Assembly: GCA_036389295.1 (NCBI GenBank)
Contig: DASVQB010000023.1
Coordinates: 1 to 64,000 of the forward strand
DNA: 64,000 bases
DNA from: AC-37 sp036389295
GTDB lineage: Bacteria > Actinomycetota > Thermoleophilia > Solirubrobacterales > Thermoleophilaceae
Direction: 5' to 3'
A program made the translations under genes and the position numbers. Shown here in pieces: positions 33,601 through 40,928 of this stretch. The notes beneath the pieces were generated by a model, which saw only the letters and a list, made by a program, of their open reading frames with translations, made no database searches and was not told the origin of the DNA. Numbering within the stretch: position 1 is the first letter of the stretch; each line of letters opens with the position of its first letter.

Positions 33601-35202
33601 CACGATCACGAGCGGCTCGCGGCGCGACGCGTTGCGGAGGAACGTCGTGATGCTGTCGAAGAGCCGGAACCGGGCCTGCTCTGGGTCCGAGGTGGGCGGC
33701 TCGGCGAGGTCGGGAATGACCTGGTGGAGCTCGGGCACGACCTGCGCTATGTCGGCGGCGCCAGGTCCCATGTCGGCGGCCAGCTCGCCGGCGCCGCGCT
33801 CGGCGATGTACGCGCGCGCGACCTGCACCCACGGCCAGTACGCCGGCGCGCCCTCGGCCTCGTGGGCGCGGCCGATGAGGACGCGGGCGCCGCGCAGGCG
33901 CGAGTACGTGACGAGCTCGAGGGCGGTCCGCGTCTTGCCGATCCCGGGCTCGCCGACGAGCATCACGAGCCGCCCGCGGCCGGCGAGCGCGTCCTCCAGG
34001 CTCGCGCGGAGGCGCTCGACCTCCGCCTCCCGGCCCACGAAGACGCCCTCGGCCAGCGAGCCGACGCGGTCCGGCCCGCCGCCGTTCGAGGAGGCGTGCT
34101 CGTCGCGCTCGGTGGCGTGGCGGGCCTGGTGAAGCGCGGCCCGCACGGCGCCGGCGTCCGGGTAGCGGTCGGCGGGGTCCTTCTCGAGCAGCCTGAGGAC
34201 GACCTCCTCCAGCTCGCGCGGCAGCTCGGGGTTGTGCCAGCTCGGCGCGACCGGCTCCGCGCTCGTGTGCTGCGAGATCACCGACACCGCGCTGTCCGCC
34301 ACGAACGGCGGCCGGCCGGTGACCATCTCGTAGAGGAGCGCGCCGAGCGAGTAGAGGTCGCTGCACGCGTCCGGCGCCTTGCCGAGCGCCTGCTCGGGGG
34401 CCATGTAGGAGACGGTGCCGACGATCACGCCCGTCCGGGTGAGGCGCGAGCGCTCGAGCGAGAAGGCGAGGCCGAAGTCGCCGAGCTTCGCGATCCCGTC
34501 CTCGGTGAGCCAGACGTTGGCGGGCTTCAGGTCGCGGTGGACGATGCCGCGGCGGTGGGCGTGCTCGAGCGCGGCCGCCATGCACTCGCCGATCTCGATC
34601 GCCTCGGCCACCGGGAGCCGGCCGCCCTCGGCCTCCTCGAGGCGGACGTCGAGCGATCCGCCGGCCATGTACTGGCTGACGATGTAGGGCTCGCCGCGCT
34701 CCTCGCCGATGTCGAAGACCGGCACCACGTTCGGGTGGTCGCCGAGGCGGGCCATCGCCTGGGCCTCGCGCTCGAGCCGCAGCCGCGCGGCCTCGTCGAG
34801 GTCCTCGGTCTTGAGGGTCGCGATCGCGACGTCGCGGTCGAGGACCGTGTCGTGCGCGAGGTAGACCAGCTTGCGCCCGCCCTCGCCGAGGAAGCGCTCG
34901 ACGCGGTAGCGGCCGTCGGCCAGGCGCGACGGCGGGTCGCGGTGCTGCGGCGCGCCGTCGACGCGCGGGGCGCCTCCGTTGCCGTCGCCCGCGCTCCGCC
35001 CGGCCCCGTTCCCGGCGCCGGCGGCGGCGGTCTCCGCCGTCGGGTCGGCGAGCTGGGTCCCGCAGCCAGGGCAGAAGCGCAGCGTGGGCGGGTTGAGGCG
35101 GCGGCAGCTCGGGCACGGGCGCTCCTCGGCCATCGGCCTGCCGCAGCCGCCGCAGAACCGCGCGTCGCTGGGGTTCTCGAAGCCGCAGGAGCGGCACGTC
35201 AT
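30685..35202 (-). CDS. Zinc-ribbon / Ser-Thr kinase / AAA-type ATPase / TPR / class III cyclase signalling protein
   Basis: The 1505-residue multidomain cytoplasmic protein has two zinc ribbons (Cys 3, 6, 17, 20 and 30, 33, 44, 47), a linker, then a kinase domain (about 98-360) with HRD 222-224, Asn229 and DFG 242-244. The usual VAIK lysine is Ala128, but a lysine occurs in the glycine loop at 111. An ATPase follows with Walker A GEPGIGKT (417-424) and Walker B LVIVLDD (531-537), then a long helical repeat region. The C-terminal nucleotide cyclase domain (about 1330-1500) has metal-site aspartates 1339 (FSDIEGS) and 1383 (QGDGF). ATP-sensing, phosphotransfer and cNMP synthesis are united in one chain. 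No membrane helix was seen. Partners and input signal unknown. Confidence 0.9.
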   Translation of the reverse strand: MTCRSCGFENPSDARFCGGCGRPMAEERPCPSCRRLNPPTLRFCPGCGTQLADPTAETAAAGAGNGAGRSAGDGNGGAPRVDGAPQHRDPPSRLADGRYRVERFLGEGGRKLVYLAHDTVLDRDVAIATLKTEDLDEAARLRLEREAQAMARLGDHPNVVPVFDIGEERGEPYIVSQYMAGGSLDVRLEEAEGGRLPVAEAIEIGECMAAALEHAHRRGIVHRDLKPANVWLTEDGIAKLGDFGLAFSLERSRLTRTGVIVGTVSYMAPEQALGKAPDACSDLYSLGALLYEMVTGRPPFVADSAVSVISQHTSAEPVAPSWHNPELPRELEEVVLRLLEKDPADRYPDAGAVRAALHQARHATERDEHASSNGGGPDRVGSLAEGVFVGREAEVERLRASLEDALAGRGRLVMLVGEPGIGKTRTALELVTYSRLRGARVLIGRAHEAEGAPAYWPWVQVARAYIAERGAGELAADMGPGAADIAQVVPELHQVIPDLAEPPTSDPEQARFRLFDSITTFLRNASRREPLVIVLDDLHWADAPSLLLLEFLARELSGSRLLVIGTYRDVELSRRHPLSHVLAELARESLVERVPLRGLTRADVARFIEVTASIRPPDRLVRAVHDETEGNPFFVSEIVSLLASEDRLGPDTDLSDVLVTIPQGVREVVGRRLDRLSQDCNWVLSAASVVGRQLPVDVLAPVVCDEVQSEVPHRAGEVSRERLLEVLDEAVAARLVHPDGPGRYSFSHALVREALYEELGVTRRVRLHRRVGETLERLYGEDPDEHLDELAHHFLEAQDLDRAVDYSIRAADRAMSLLAYEEAADLFGRALQAFELRGAASGEDQARLHNCLGEAQSRAGDSRQAKDTFYRAADAARRAGAGWELAQAALGVARKLEIGVIERSLIELIEEALEAIGSDQPALRAELLASLGYAVYFESRERADALTREAVDLARDVEDGHALAGALAARHYVSWGPERLEERLQVASELIEVATRSGDRDLAVEGRGLRLVDELERGNMAAADAELEAYAREAKELRQPNYLRIAKIRGSMRALLAGRLDEAGELFDATTPELETASRMLDPNTLQAGAVVLFELHRLRGRLGELRDPFERFAEHYPAVPAWRCALALVQLEAGDPETAAAELERLAADDFSGIPRDANWLVAMVLLSMVAARLDDRSCADKLYDLILPYADRVVVVGGGWTCVGSASHYLGRLAAMLGRTADAERHYGAALRINDGLGARPFVAETRLAYAELLAERALPGDERVSTLVDEALEAAQEIGMAQLVERAFALKLRRQGVDALDVHTSIDAVVSAVEDERPDLSGAAAPDGTVTIMFSDIEGSTEMTERLGDRRWLEVLREHNRIVREELRAHGGFEVKSQGDGFMVAFSSAGRAVDCAVAVQRAFASYADDHPDDPIRVRIGLHTGEAIRERDDFFGRNVVLAARIAGEATGGEVLVSSLLKELTESSAEVRFGEPREVSLKGLSGTYRVHAVEWEAAAAGATG

Positions 35203-35285
35203 GCGTCGAGTTTCGCATGCGCGGGCCTCCGGGCTGCGCGCTTTCCGTCACACGAGCGGCGCGGCGCGGCCGGTACGGTTCCCGA

Positions 35286-35951
35286 GTGGCCGCCACCGAG
35301 CAGGGCCAGCGGTACGTCCCGGCGCTCAGGTTCGAGCGCCTCACGACCTTCTACGACCCGGTCGTCCGGCTCACGATCCGGGAACGCCGGTTCAAGGACC
35401 GGCTGCTGGAGCAGGCGGCGATCGCGCCCGGGCAGCGCGTCCTCGACCTCGGCTGCGGGACCGGCACGCTCGCGATCTGGGCCGCGGAGCGCTCGCCCGG
35501 GGCCGAGCTCGTCGGGCTCGACGGCGACGAGGAGGTGCTCGACCGGGCGCGGCGCAAGGCCGCCGAGGCGGGCGTGGCGGTGCGGTTCGACCGCGGCCTG
35601 TCCTACGACCTCCCCTACGGCGACGACTCGTTCGACCGCGTGGTGTCGAGCCTGTTCTTCCACCACCTGAAGCCGGACGCCAAGCGGCGGACCGTGCGCG
35701 AGGTCGCCCGCGTCCTGCGACCCGGCGGCGAGCTCCACGTCGCCGACTTCGGCCGCCCCGCCGACCCGCTCCAGGCCGCGATCTTCGCCGTCTTCCGCCG
35801 CTTCGACGGCGAGGAGGAGACGCGCGACAACGCGGCCGGCCGGCTGCCCGACGTGTTCGCCGAGGCCGGGCTGGCGGACGCGCGCGAGCGCGGGGGCGCG
35901 CTGCGGACCGTGTACGGGACGCTGGCGTTCTACTCGGCGCGGCGGGCTTAG
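35286..35951 (+). CDS. Class I SAM-dependent methyltransferase
   Basis: A 221-residue Rossmann methyltransferase. Motif I is VLDLGCGTGTLAIWAA, with the acidic residue of motif II in VGLDGDEE. SSLFFHHLKPDAKRR and LRPGGELHVADFG are the UbiE/COQ5-like motifs. The start is GTG at 35286, since the longer upstream frame has no family similarity. It is divergent from the large kinase gene with an 83-bp gap and converges toward the repeat tract and pyrF. Quinone, sterol or small-molecule methylation are all possible. Confidence 0.9.
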   Translation: MAATEQGQRYVPALRFERLTTFYDPVVRLTIRERRFKDRLLEQAAIAPGQRVLDLGCGTGTLAIWAAERSPGAELVGLDGDEEVLDRARRKAAEAGVAVRFDRGLSYDLPYGDDSFDRVVSSLFFHHLKPDAKRRTVREVARVLRPGGELHVADFGRPADPLQAAIFAVFRRFDGEEETRDNAAGRLPDVFAEAGLADARERGGALRTVYGTLAFYSARRA

Positions 35952-35995
35952 GCGCGTCGGCGGGGACCGACCCCGCGGCGACCGCACCGCCTCCG

Positions 35996-36112
35996 GGTCA
36001 GCCGCGGCCAGCGTTCGGGCGGCGATGCGCCGGCTTCGGTCAGCCCGCGGCCAGCGTTCGGGCGGCGACGCGCCGGCGCCGGTCAGCCCGCGGCCAGCGA
36101 CCAGGCGGCGGC
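35996..36112. repeat. Three tandem copies of a 42-43 bp unit, the last being the end of pyrF
   Basis: The unit begins at 35996, 36038 and 36081, with periods of 42 and 43 bp. The first two copies differ mainly by one C indel and a few substitutions. The third contains the pyrF stop codon and its last codons (36083 onward). The 3' end of pyrF therefore looks duplicated downstream into the intergenic space. Confidence 0.8.
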
Positions 36113-37141
36113 GCGGAGCTCCTCCGCGGCAGCGGCCGCCGCGGCGGCCGCGTCGCCTCCGCGGCCGGCGTGCGCGTCGACGATCGAGCGCGAGGCCGTG
36201 ACAAGGCCGGCCGCCGGGTGCGGCTCGAAGGCCGCCGCCAGCGACGCCACGTCCCCGCCCTGGGCGCCCACGCCCGGGAGCAGGAGGATCGCGCGCGGCA
36301 TCAGCTCGCGAAGGCGGCCCAGCAGCTCGGGGCGGGTCGCGCCGGCGACCGCGCCGACGGCCGAGAGCCCGCAGTCCCCGACCGCGGTCGCCCCGAGCTC
36401 GTCGACCATCCGCGCGAGCGACTCGTGGAGCGGGCGCTCCGCCGGCTCGTCCTGGAGCTCGGCGGCCCCCGGGTTCGACGTGCGCACCAGGCAGAAGACG
36501 CCGGCGCCGGCCGCGGTCGCCGCCCCGACCAGCGGCTCGAGCGAGTCGCGGCCAAGGAGCGGGTTGGCCGTGAACGCGTCCGCGCCGAGGCCCGGAACCG
36601 CCCCGTACGGCCCAGGCGTCTCGCCGACGAGGGCCTGCGCGTAGGCGCGGGCGGTGACCGGCACGTCGCCGCGCTTGCCGTCCACGATCGCGAGCAGCCC
36701 CCGCGACCGGGCGTGACCGAGCGCGCCGGCGAGCGCGGACCAGCCCGGCGCGCCGAGCCGCTCGAAGCACGCCGCCTGGAGCTTGACCGCCACGCACGCC
36801 GGCCCGGCCGCGTCGATCGCCGCGCGGCAGTGCCGCGCGACGGCCGCGGCGGTCCGCTCGGCGACGCTCGGGTCCGGAGCGAAGGGCGCCGTGGCGGGGC
36901 CCCCCGCGCCCGCGGCCGCGCCCGGCTCCGCGCTGGCGGCGTCGGGTGCCGCCGACTCCGGCGGCCGCAGGTCCAGAGCCGCCCGCTCGAGCGCCGCGGG
37001 GCCCGGAGCCGCCGGCTCCGGTGCCGCGGGGTCGAGAGCCGCCGGCCACAGCGCCGCCGGGTCCGGGTCGAGCCCGAGCACGATCTGGCTGCGGCGCTCC
37101 TCGACGAGCCGCGTCAGCCGGTCGGGGAAGGACGGAGGCAC
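36083..37141 (-). CDS. pyrF: Orotidine 5'-phosphate decarboxylase with an Ala/Pro-rich insertion
   Basis: It produces UMP in pyrimidine synthesis. The C-terminal two thirds fit the type 2 PyrF fold: CVAVKLQAACFE (Lys120), the catalytic loop IVDGKRGDVPVTARAY (Lys156), and LLLPGVGAQGGD with VTASRSIVDA for the phosphate end. The 352-residue length is longer than usual because an Ala/Pro/Glu-rich stretch (residues about 31-92, between GLDPDPA and SVAERT) separates the first strand from the rest. That insert consists of degenerate repeats. It starts with GTG at 37141, preceded by a 21-bp tandem repeat tract. Function is probably retained because catalytic residues are intact. Confidence 0.9.
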   Translation of the reverse strand: MPPSFPDRLTRLVEERRSQIVLGLDPDPAALWPAALDPAAPEPAAPGPAALERAALDLRPPESAAPDAASAEPGAAAGAGGPATAPFAPDPSVAERTAAAVARHCRAAIDAAGPACVAVKLQAACFERLGAPGWSALAGALGHARSRGLLAIVDGKRGDVPVTARAYAQALVGETPGPYGAVPGLGADAFTANPLLGRDSLEPLVGAATAAGAGVFCLVRTSNPGAAELQDEPAERPLHESLARMVDELGATAVGDCGLSAVGAVAGATRPELLGRLRELMPRAILLLPGVGAQGGDVASLAAAFEPHPAAGLVTASRSIVDAHAGRGGDAAAAAAAAAEELRAAAWSLAAG

Positions 37142-37150
37142 CGGTCTACC

Positions 37151-37285
37151 GGCCGCTCGCCGCCGAGCCGCAGCCGCTCGTCGCCGAGCCGCTGTCGCCC
37201 GTCGCCAAACCGCGATCGCCGGTCGCCGAGCTGTGGTCGCCCGTCGCCGAGCCGCGGTCGCAGTTCGCCGAGCCGCGCCCGGCGA
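37151..37285. repeat. 21-bp tandem repeat, about six copies
   Basis: Degenerate 21-bp units based on ccg-NNN-tcgcc(c/g)gtcgccgag run head to tail between the HU gene and pyrF. All units keep a length of 21 bp, a multiple of three. In one plus-strand frame they read as a heptapeptide like PxSPVAE. Indels are absent. It lies in the 271-bp gap between hup and pyrF, so it forms the leader of pyrF. No protein-coding gene is assigned. Confidence 0.7.
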
Positions 37286-37412
37286 TGGCCCTCGGGGCTC
37301 TCACCGCCCTCACGGCGTCGCCGATCCTGTGCGCGTCGGGAGGCCCGCTGCGACCGCCGCGGCTTCGGCGGTCGCCGACGGCAGCGGGACCGGGGATGTC
37401 AGCCGCGCCGGA

Positions 37413-37715
37413 TCAGAAGCCGCCGCCGCCTCCGCCGCCGCCGCCCTTCACGGCGCTCTTGAGCGCCGAGCCCGCGCTGAAGCGCGGCACGCGCGACGCC
37501 GCGATCTGGATCCGCTCGCCCGTCTGCGGGTTCACGCCCTGGCGGGCGCCGCGGTCAGCGACGGTGAACTTGCCGAACCCCGTGAAGCTGACCTCGCCAC
37601 CGCGGGACAGGGTCTCCTGGATCACGTCCAGGACGGCGTCGACCGCGCCGGCGGCCTCGCCCTTCCCGAGCCCGGACTTGCTAGCCACCTGGTCAACGAA
37701 CTCCTGCTTTGTCAC
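37413..37715 (-). CDS. hup: HU family DNA-binding protein
   Basis: A 100-residue nucleoid protein that bends DNA as a homodimer. The start TKQEFVDQVASKSGLGKGEA is at the GTG 37715, preceded by AGGGGG. The body has VSFTGFGKFTVADRGARQGVNPQTGERI and RVPRFSAGSALKSAV, the usual arm and signature. The tail is a run of about nine glycines ending in Phe, unlike the Lys/Ala-rich tails of many actinobacterial HU proteins. No promoter is certain, although a CTCTGGAA/TTCCAGAG dyad lies upstream. Confidence 0.95.
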   Translation of the reverse strand: MTKQEFVDQVASKSGLGKGEAAGAVDAVLDVIQETLSRGGEVSFTGFGKFTVADRGARQGVNPQTGERIQIAASRVPRFSAGSALKSAVKGGGGGGGGGF

Positions 37716-37786
37716 CTTTCCCCCTTTTCGGAGTGGAACGTCGGCGAAGCTAACAGCGGTCACGGACGACTTCGCGGCGAATTCCG

Positions 37787-37837
37787 CTCTGGAAAGGGAT
37801 TTTTCGTCGACGGAGCGGGTTTTTCCGCATTCCAGAG
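37787..37837. promoter_or_regulatory. Dyad CTCTGGAA ... TTCCAGAG upstream of HU
   Basis: Perfect 8-bp inverted arms (37787-37794 and 37830-37837) are separated by 35 bp of locally AT-richer sequence, 72-122 bp upstream of the HU start on its strand. The region lies between the HU gene and pmbA. It may hold the hup promoter or a regulator site. Confidence 0.35.
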
Positions 37838-37921
37838 CCGGAAATCCGCCGAGGGTCGAGCGCTGGCGGCCCCGGCGATAGCCGCCGATTGCCGAGGCCG
37901 GCGGGTCCGGCGACGGCGGGC

Positions 37922-39331
37922 TCAGGCGCCCGAGACCGACATCTCGCGCAGCAGCATCGGGGCCGCGCGAACGCTGCCGCCGAACGGGACCCAGCGGGCC
38001 TCGGAGCCGATCGCCTCGACCGCTCGCAGCATCGACACGAGGTCGCTCGCGATCGTGATCTCGCGGACCGGCTGGGCCAGCTCCCCGCCCTCGATCAGCC
38101 TTCCGGTCGCGCCGACCGAGAACGTGCCTGACACCGGGTTGACGCCCGAGTGGAGCCCGGCGACGTCCGCCACGTAGAGGCCGTCGCCGGCGCGCCGCAC
38201 GAGGTCGTCGAGGGTGCCGCCGCCGGAGGCCGCGCCGCCGCCGGATGCCGAGCCGCCCGGGTCGCCGGACGCCGCGCCGCCCGGGGCCGCCTCCACGATC
38301 AGGTTGCTCGCGCCCACGCTCGGCGGGGTCCGGTACGACGACCGCGCGGCGCTGCCGGTCGACCCGCGACCCGCCTTCCGCCCCGTGCGCGCGTCGAACA
38401 GGAAGGTCAGCAGCCGGCCGTCCTCGACCAGCGGCACGCGCCTGCGCGGCGAGCCCTCGCCGTCGAACGGCGACGTCGCCGGTCCGTCCGCCACCGTGCC
38501 GTCGTCGACGAGTCGCAGCAGCGGGTCGGCGATCTCCTCGCCCTCGCGCCCGGCGAACAGCGACCTTCCGCGCTGGACCGCGTCGGCCGAGAGCATCCCG
38601 CCGATGAACCCGGCGAAGCTCGCCGCCACGAAGGCGTCCAGCACGACCGGACAGCGCCGGCTGGCCGGCTGGCGCGCCCCCGCGAGCGCGGCGGCGCGCT
38701 CGGCGGCCTCGGTCCCGACCGCCTCGGCGTCGAGCCCCTCCGGCCCGCGGCCGAGGCCGAGGCCGAGGCCCGTCATCAGGTCGGCGCCCTCGCCCGCGAA
38801 CGCGGTCGCGTAGGCCCAGGCGGCGCTCGACTCGAACGAGCCGGCGAACCCGCGGGAGTTCGCCAGCGCCGCCTCGCCGTCGCTGTCGGCGTAGACGACC
38901 TGCTCGACCTGCGTGACGCTCGGGTGCGCGCGAGCCGCCCGCTCGACGGCCAGGGCCAGGTCGACCTTGCGCTCGGTGGTCCAGGTCGGCAGCTCGGCCG
39001 AGCGCAGGCCGCCGACGTCGGCTGCGCCGCACTCGTCGGGCAGCCCCGCGTGCTCGTCCGGGTCGGCCACGCCGGCCGCCTCCCGGGCCGCGGCGGCGAG
39101 CGCGGTCAGGCCGGCCTCGCTCGCGTCGGTGCCGTACGCGTACCCCCACCGGCCGTCCAGGAACGCCCGGACGCCGACCCCGCTGCTCGTCGCGTCGGTC
39201 AGGCTCTCGACGCCGCCGTCGTAGACGCGGATCTCGCGCTCGACCGTGCGGTCGACGAACGCCTCGGCGTCGGACGCGCCCGTCGCGAGCACGGCCTCGA
39301 CCGCCCGCGCGGCGATCGACTCGAGGCTCAC
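37922..39331 (-). CDS. PmbA/TldE-like metalloprotease partner
   Basis: The 469-residue TldD/PmbA-family protein lacks the HExxxH metal motif and is the non-catalytic or partner half of the TldD/TldE (PmbA) complex, which degrades modified or small peptides. It contains CPVVLDAFVAASFAGFIGGM (equivalent to the strand before the lost active site), SGTFSVGATGRLIEGGEL and the C-terminal SDLVSMLRAVEAIG. A Gly/Ser/Ala-rich insertion (ASGDPGGSASGGG near residue 380) interrupts the fold. GTG at 39331 overlaps the tldD stop (GTGA), so both subunits are made in equal amounts. Confidence 0.85.
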   Translation of the reverse strand: MSLESIAARAVEAVLATGASDAEAFVDRTVEREIRVYDGGVESLTDATSSGVGVRAFLDGRWGYAYGTDASEAGLTALAAAAREAAGVADPDEHAGLPDECGAADVGGLRSAELPTWTTERKVDLALAVERAARAHPSVTQVEQVVYADSDGEAALANSRGFAGSFESSAAWAYATAFAGEGADLMTGLGLGLGRGPEGLDAEAVGTEAAERAAALAGARQPASRRCPVVLDAFVAASFAGFIGGMLSADAVQRGRSLFAGREGEEIADPLLRLVDDGTVADGPATSPFDGEGSPRRRVPLVEDGRLLTFLFDARTGRKAGRGSTGSAARSSYRTPPSVGASNLIVEAAPGGAASGDPGGSASGGGAASGGGTLDDLVRRAGDGLYVADVAGLHSGVNPVSGTFSVGATGRLIEGGELAQPVREITIASDLVSMLRAVEAIGSEARWVPFGGSVRAAPMLLREMSVSGA

Positions 39332-40716
39332 GCGCCGGTCCCGCCGACGGTGAGCGCGCCGATCCGCACGTGCGGCTGGCCGACCCCGGCCGGCACCCGC
39401 TGGCCCGCCTTGCCGCAGTAACCGGTGGCGATCTCGAGGTCGGCGGCGATCCCGTCGATCGCCATCAGCGCCTCGAGCCCGTTGCCGATCAGCGTGGCGC
39501 CGCGGACCGGCGCCGTCACCCGGCCGCCCTCGATCAGGTAGCCCTCGGAGACGCCGAACACGAAGTCGCCGGTCGCAGGCTCGACCTGGCCGCCGCCGAA
39601 CGAGACGGCGTAGAGGCCGCGCGCGGTGCCCTCGATCAGCTCCTCCGGGGTCGACCCGCCGGGGCCGAAGAAGGTGTTGGTCATCCGCGGCACCGGCAGG
39701 TGCCGGAACGACTCGCGGCGGCCGTTGCCGGTCGACGCGACGCCGTCCCTGCGCGCGCGCAGGAGGTCGTAGAGGAACGAGGTCAGCCGGCCGTCCTCGA
39801 TCACCGTGGTCCGCTGCGTGGGGGCGCCCTCGTCGTCGATCCCGTCGCTGCCCCACGCGCCGGCGCGCGACCCGTCGTCGTAGGCGGTGACGAAGTCGGG
39901 CGCTACGCGCTCGCCGAGCCGGCCCGCGTAGACGCTGGCGCGCTTCTGGACGGCGTCGGCCTCCAGCCCGTGCCCGACGGCCTCGTGGAGGAGCACGCCG
40001 CCGAAGCCGTTCCCGACGACGACCGGCATCCGGCCGGTCGGCGCCTCGCGCGCGTCGAGCAGGGCGAGGGCCTTGCGGGCTGCGCTCTCGGCGACCTCCT
40101 CGGGGCGGTCGGCCACCAGCTCGAAGCCGGCGTGCCCGCCGCGGGTCTCGGTTCCGGTCTCGACGGTGCCGTCGCGGCGGGCGACCACCTGGACAGACAG
40201 GCGCACCCGGGTCCGGTCGTCGGCCGCGGCGACGCCGTCCGAGTTGAACACCTCGACGACGCGGCGCCCCTCCGCGTAGCCGACGGTCACCTGGCTCACC
40301 TCGCCGCCGGCGGCGCGGGCGGTCTCGTCGCAGGCGCGGAGGAGGCCGGCCTTGCGCTCGGCGTCGACGTCCTCGGGCCGCAGCTCGACCGGGTGGAGCC
40401 CGCGCGGCGCGGACGGCGCCGAGAGCCCGGCCGCGCGTGCGCTCCCTGCGCGCGCGGCCTGCGCCACCGACTCCGCCGCGCGCAGCAGCTCGTCCTCGCC
40501 CAGCCCGTCGACGTGCCCGAAGTAGGTCGCCTCGCCCGCGACGACCCTCACGGAGGCGCCGCGCTCGACGCCCGTCTGCGGCCGCTCGATGCGCCCGTCG
40601 TCGAGGGACAGGGCCAGGCCGCTCCGCTCCTCCGCGTAGACCTCCGCGAGGTCGCCGCCGTGGCGAAGCGCCGCTTCGATCACCCTCGCGGCGAGCTGCG
40701 GCGGGAGCAGCGTCAT
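39328..40716 (-). CDS. tldD: TldD family metalloprotease
   Basis: The 462-residue catalytic subunit of the TldD/E zinc protease has HEAVGHGLE as the HExxxH motif (around residue 252) and SEGYLIEGGRVTAPVRGATLIGNG and CGKAGQRVPAGVGQP near the C-terminus (zinc-binding Cys). Relatives hydrolyse short unfolded peptides and mature microcins and RiPPs. Its ATG overlaps the stop of the 71-residue gene upstream (ATGA), and it in turn overlaps pmbA. Four genes (roadblock-like, 71-aa, tldD, pmbA) thus form one coupled unit. No RiPP precursor was seen nearby. Confidence 0.95.
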   Translation of the reverse strand: MTLLPPQLAARVIEAALRHGGDLAEVYAEERSGLALSLDDGRIERPQTGVERGASVRVVAGEATYFGHVDGLGEDELLRAAESVAQAARAGSARAAGLSAPSAPRGLHPVELRPEDVDAERKAGLLRACDETARAAGGEVSQVTVGYAEGRRVVEVFNSDGVAAADDRTRVRLSVQVVARRDGTVETGTETRGGHAGFELVADRPEEVAESAARKALALLDAREAPTGRMPVVVGNGFGGVLLHEAVGHGLEADAVQKRASVYAGRLGERVAPDFVTAYDDGSRAGAWGSDGIDDEGAPTQRTTVIEDGRLTSFLYDLLRARRDGVASTGNGRRESFRHLPVPRMTNTFFGPGGSTPEELIEGTARGLYAVSFGGGQVEPATGDFVFGVSEGYLIEGGRVTAPVRGATLIGNGLEALMAIDGIAADLEIATGYCGKAGQRVPAGVGQPHVRIGALTVGGTGA

Positions 40717-40928
40717 CCCGCGCCGTCGCGCTCGCCGGCGGCGAGGTCGACCAGCCGCTCCGCCGTCTCGACCAGCTCGGCGTGGGCGTCGCCGCCCGCG
40801 GGCACGACCCTGGGCTGCCCGGTGGCGTCGTACAGGAGGACGCGCGGCTCGCGGTCCCGCTGCCGCCGCCTCACGGTGCCGGCGATCGTGTCGGCGATGC
40901 GCGACAGCGAGCCGCGCTGCTCCCTCAC
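40713..40928 (-). CDS. Small hypothetical protein coupled to tldD (71 aa)
   Basis: A short Arg/Asp-rich protein with no membrane segment. It begins REQRGSLSRIADTIAGTVRRR, likely a basic helix, and contains PRVLLYDATGQPRVVPAGGD, which looks like a beta hairpin, then a helix AHAELVETAERLVDL. It has GTGA overlap with the roadblock-like gene before it and ATGA overlap with tldD after it. The family is not recognised. Being sandwiched suggests a shared role, perhaps an accessory to the protease or to the roadblock protein. Confidence 0.6.
   Translation of the reverse strand: MREQRGSLSRIADTIAGTVRRRQRDREPRVLLYDATGQPRVVPAGGDAHAELVETAERLVDLAAGERDGAG

Noticed and set aside
29039..35344. A single 2101-codon minus-strand open frame
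   Set aside because: High GC leaves extra open frames. Only its last 405 codons (the D,D-carboxypeptidase) carry family motifs; the rest is antisense to or out of frame with the 1505-residue signalling protein and LysM gene.
37151..37285. CRISPR-like array
   Set aside because: The units are contiguous with no spacers, vary in sequence and keep a coding-like period; no cas genes are present.
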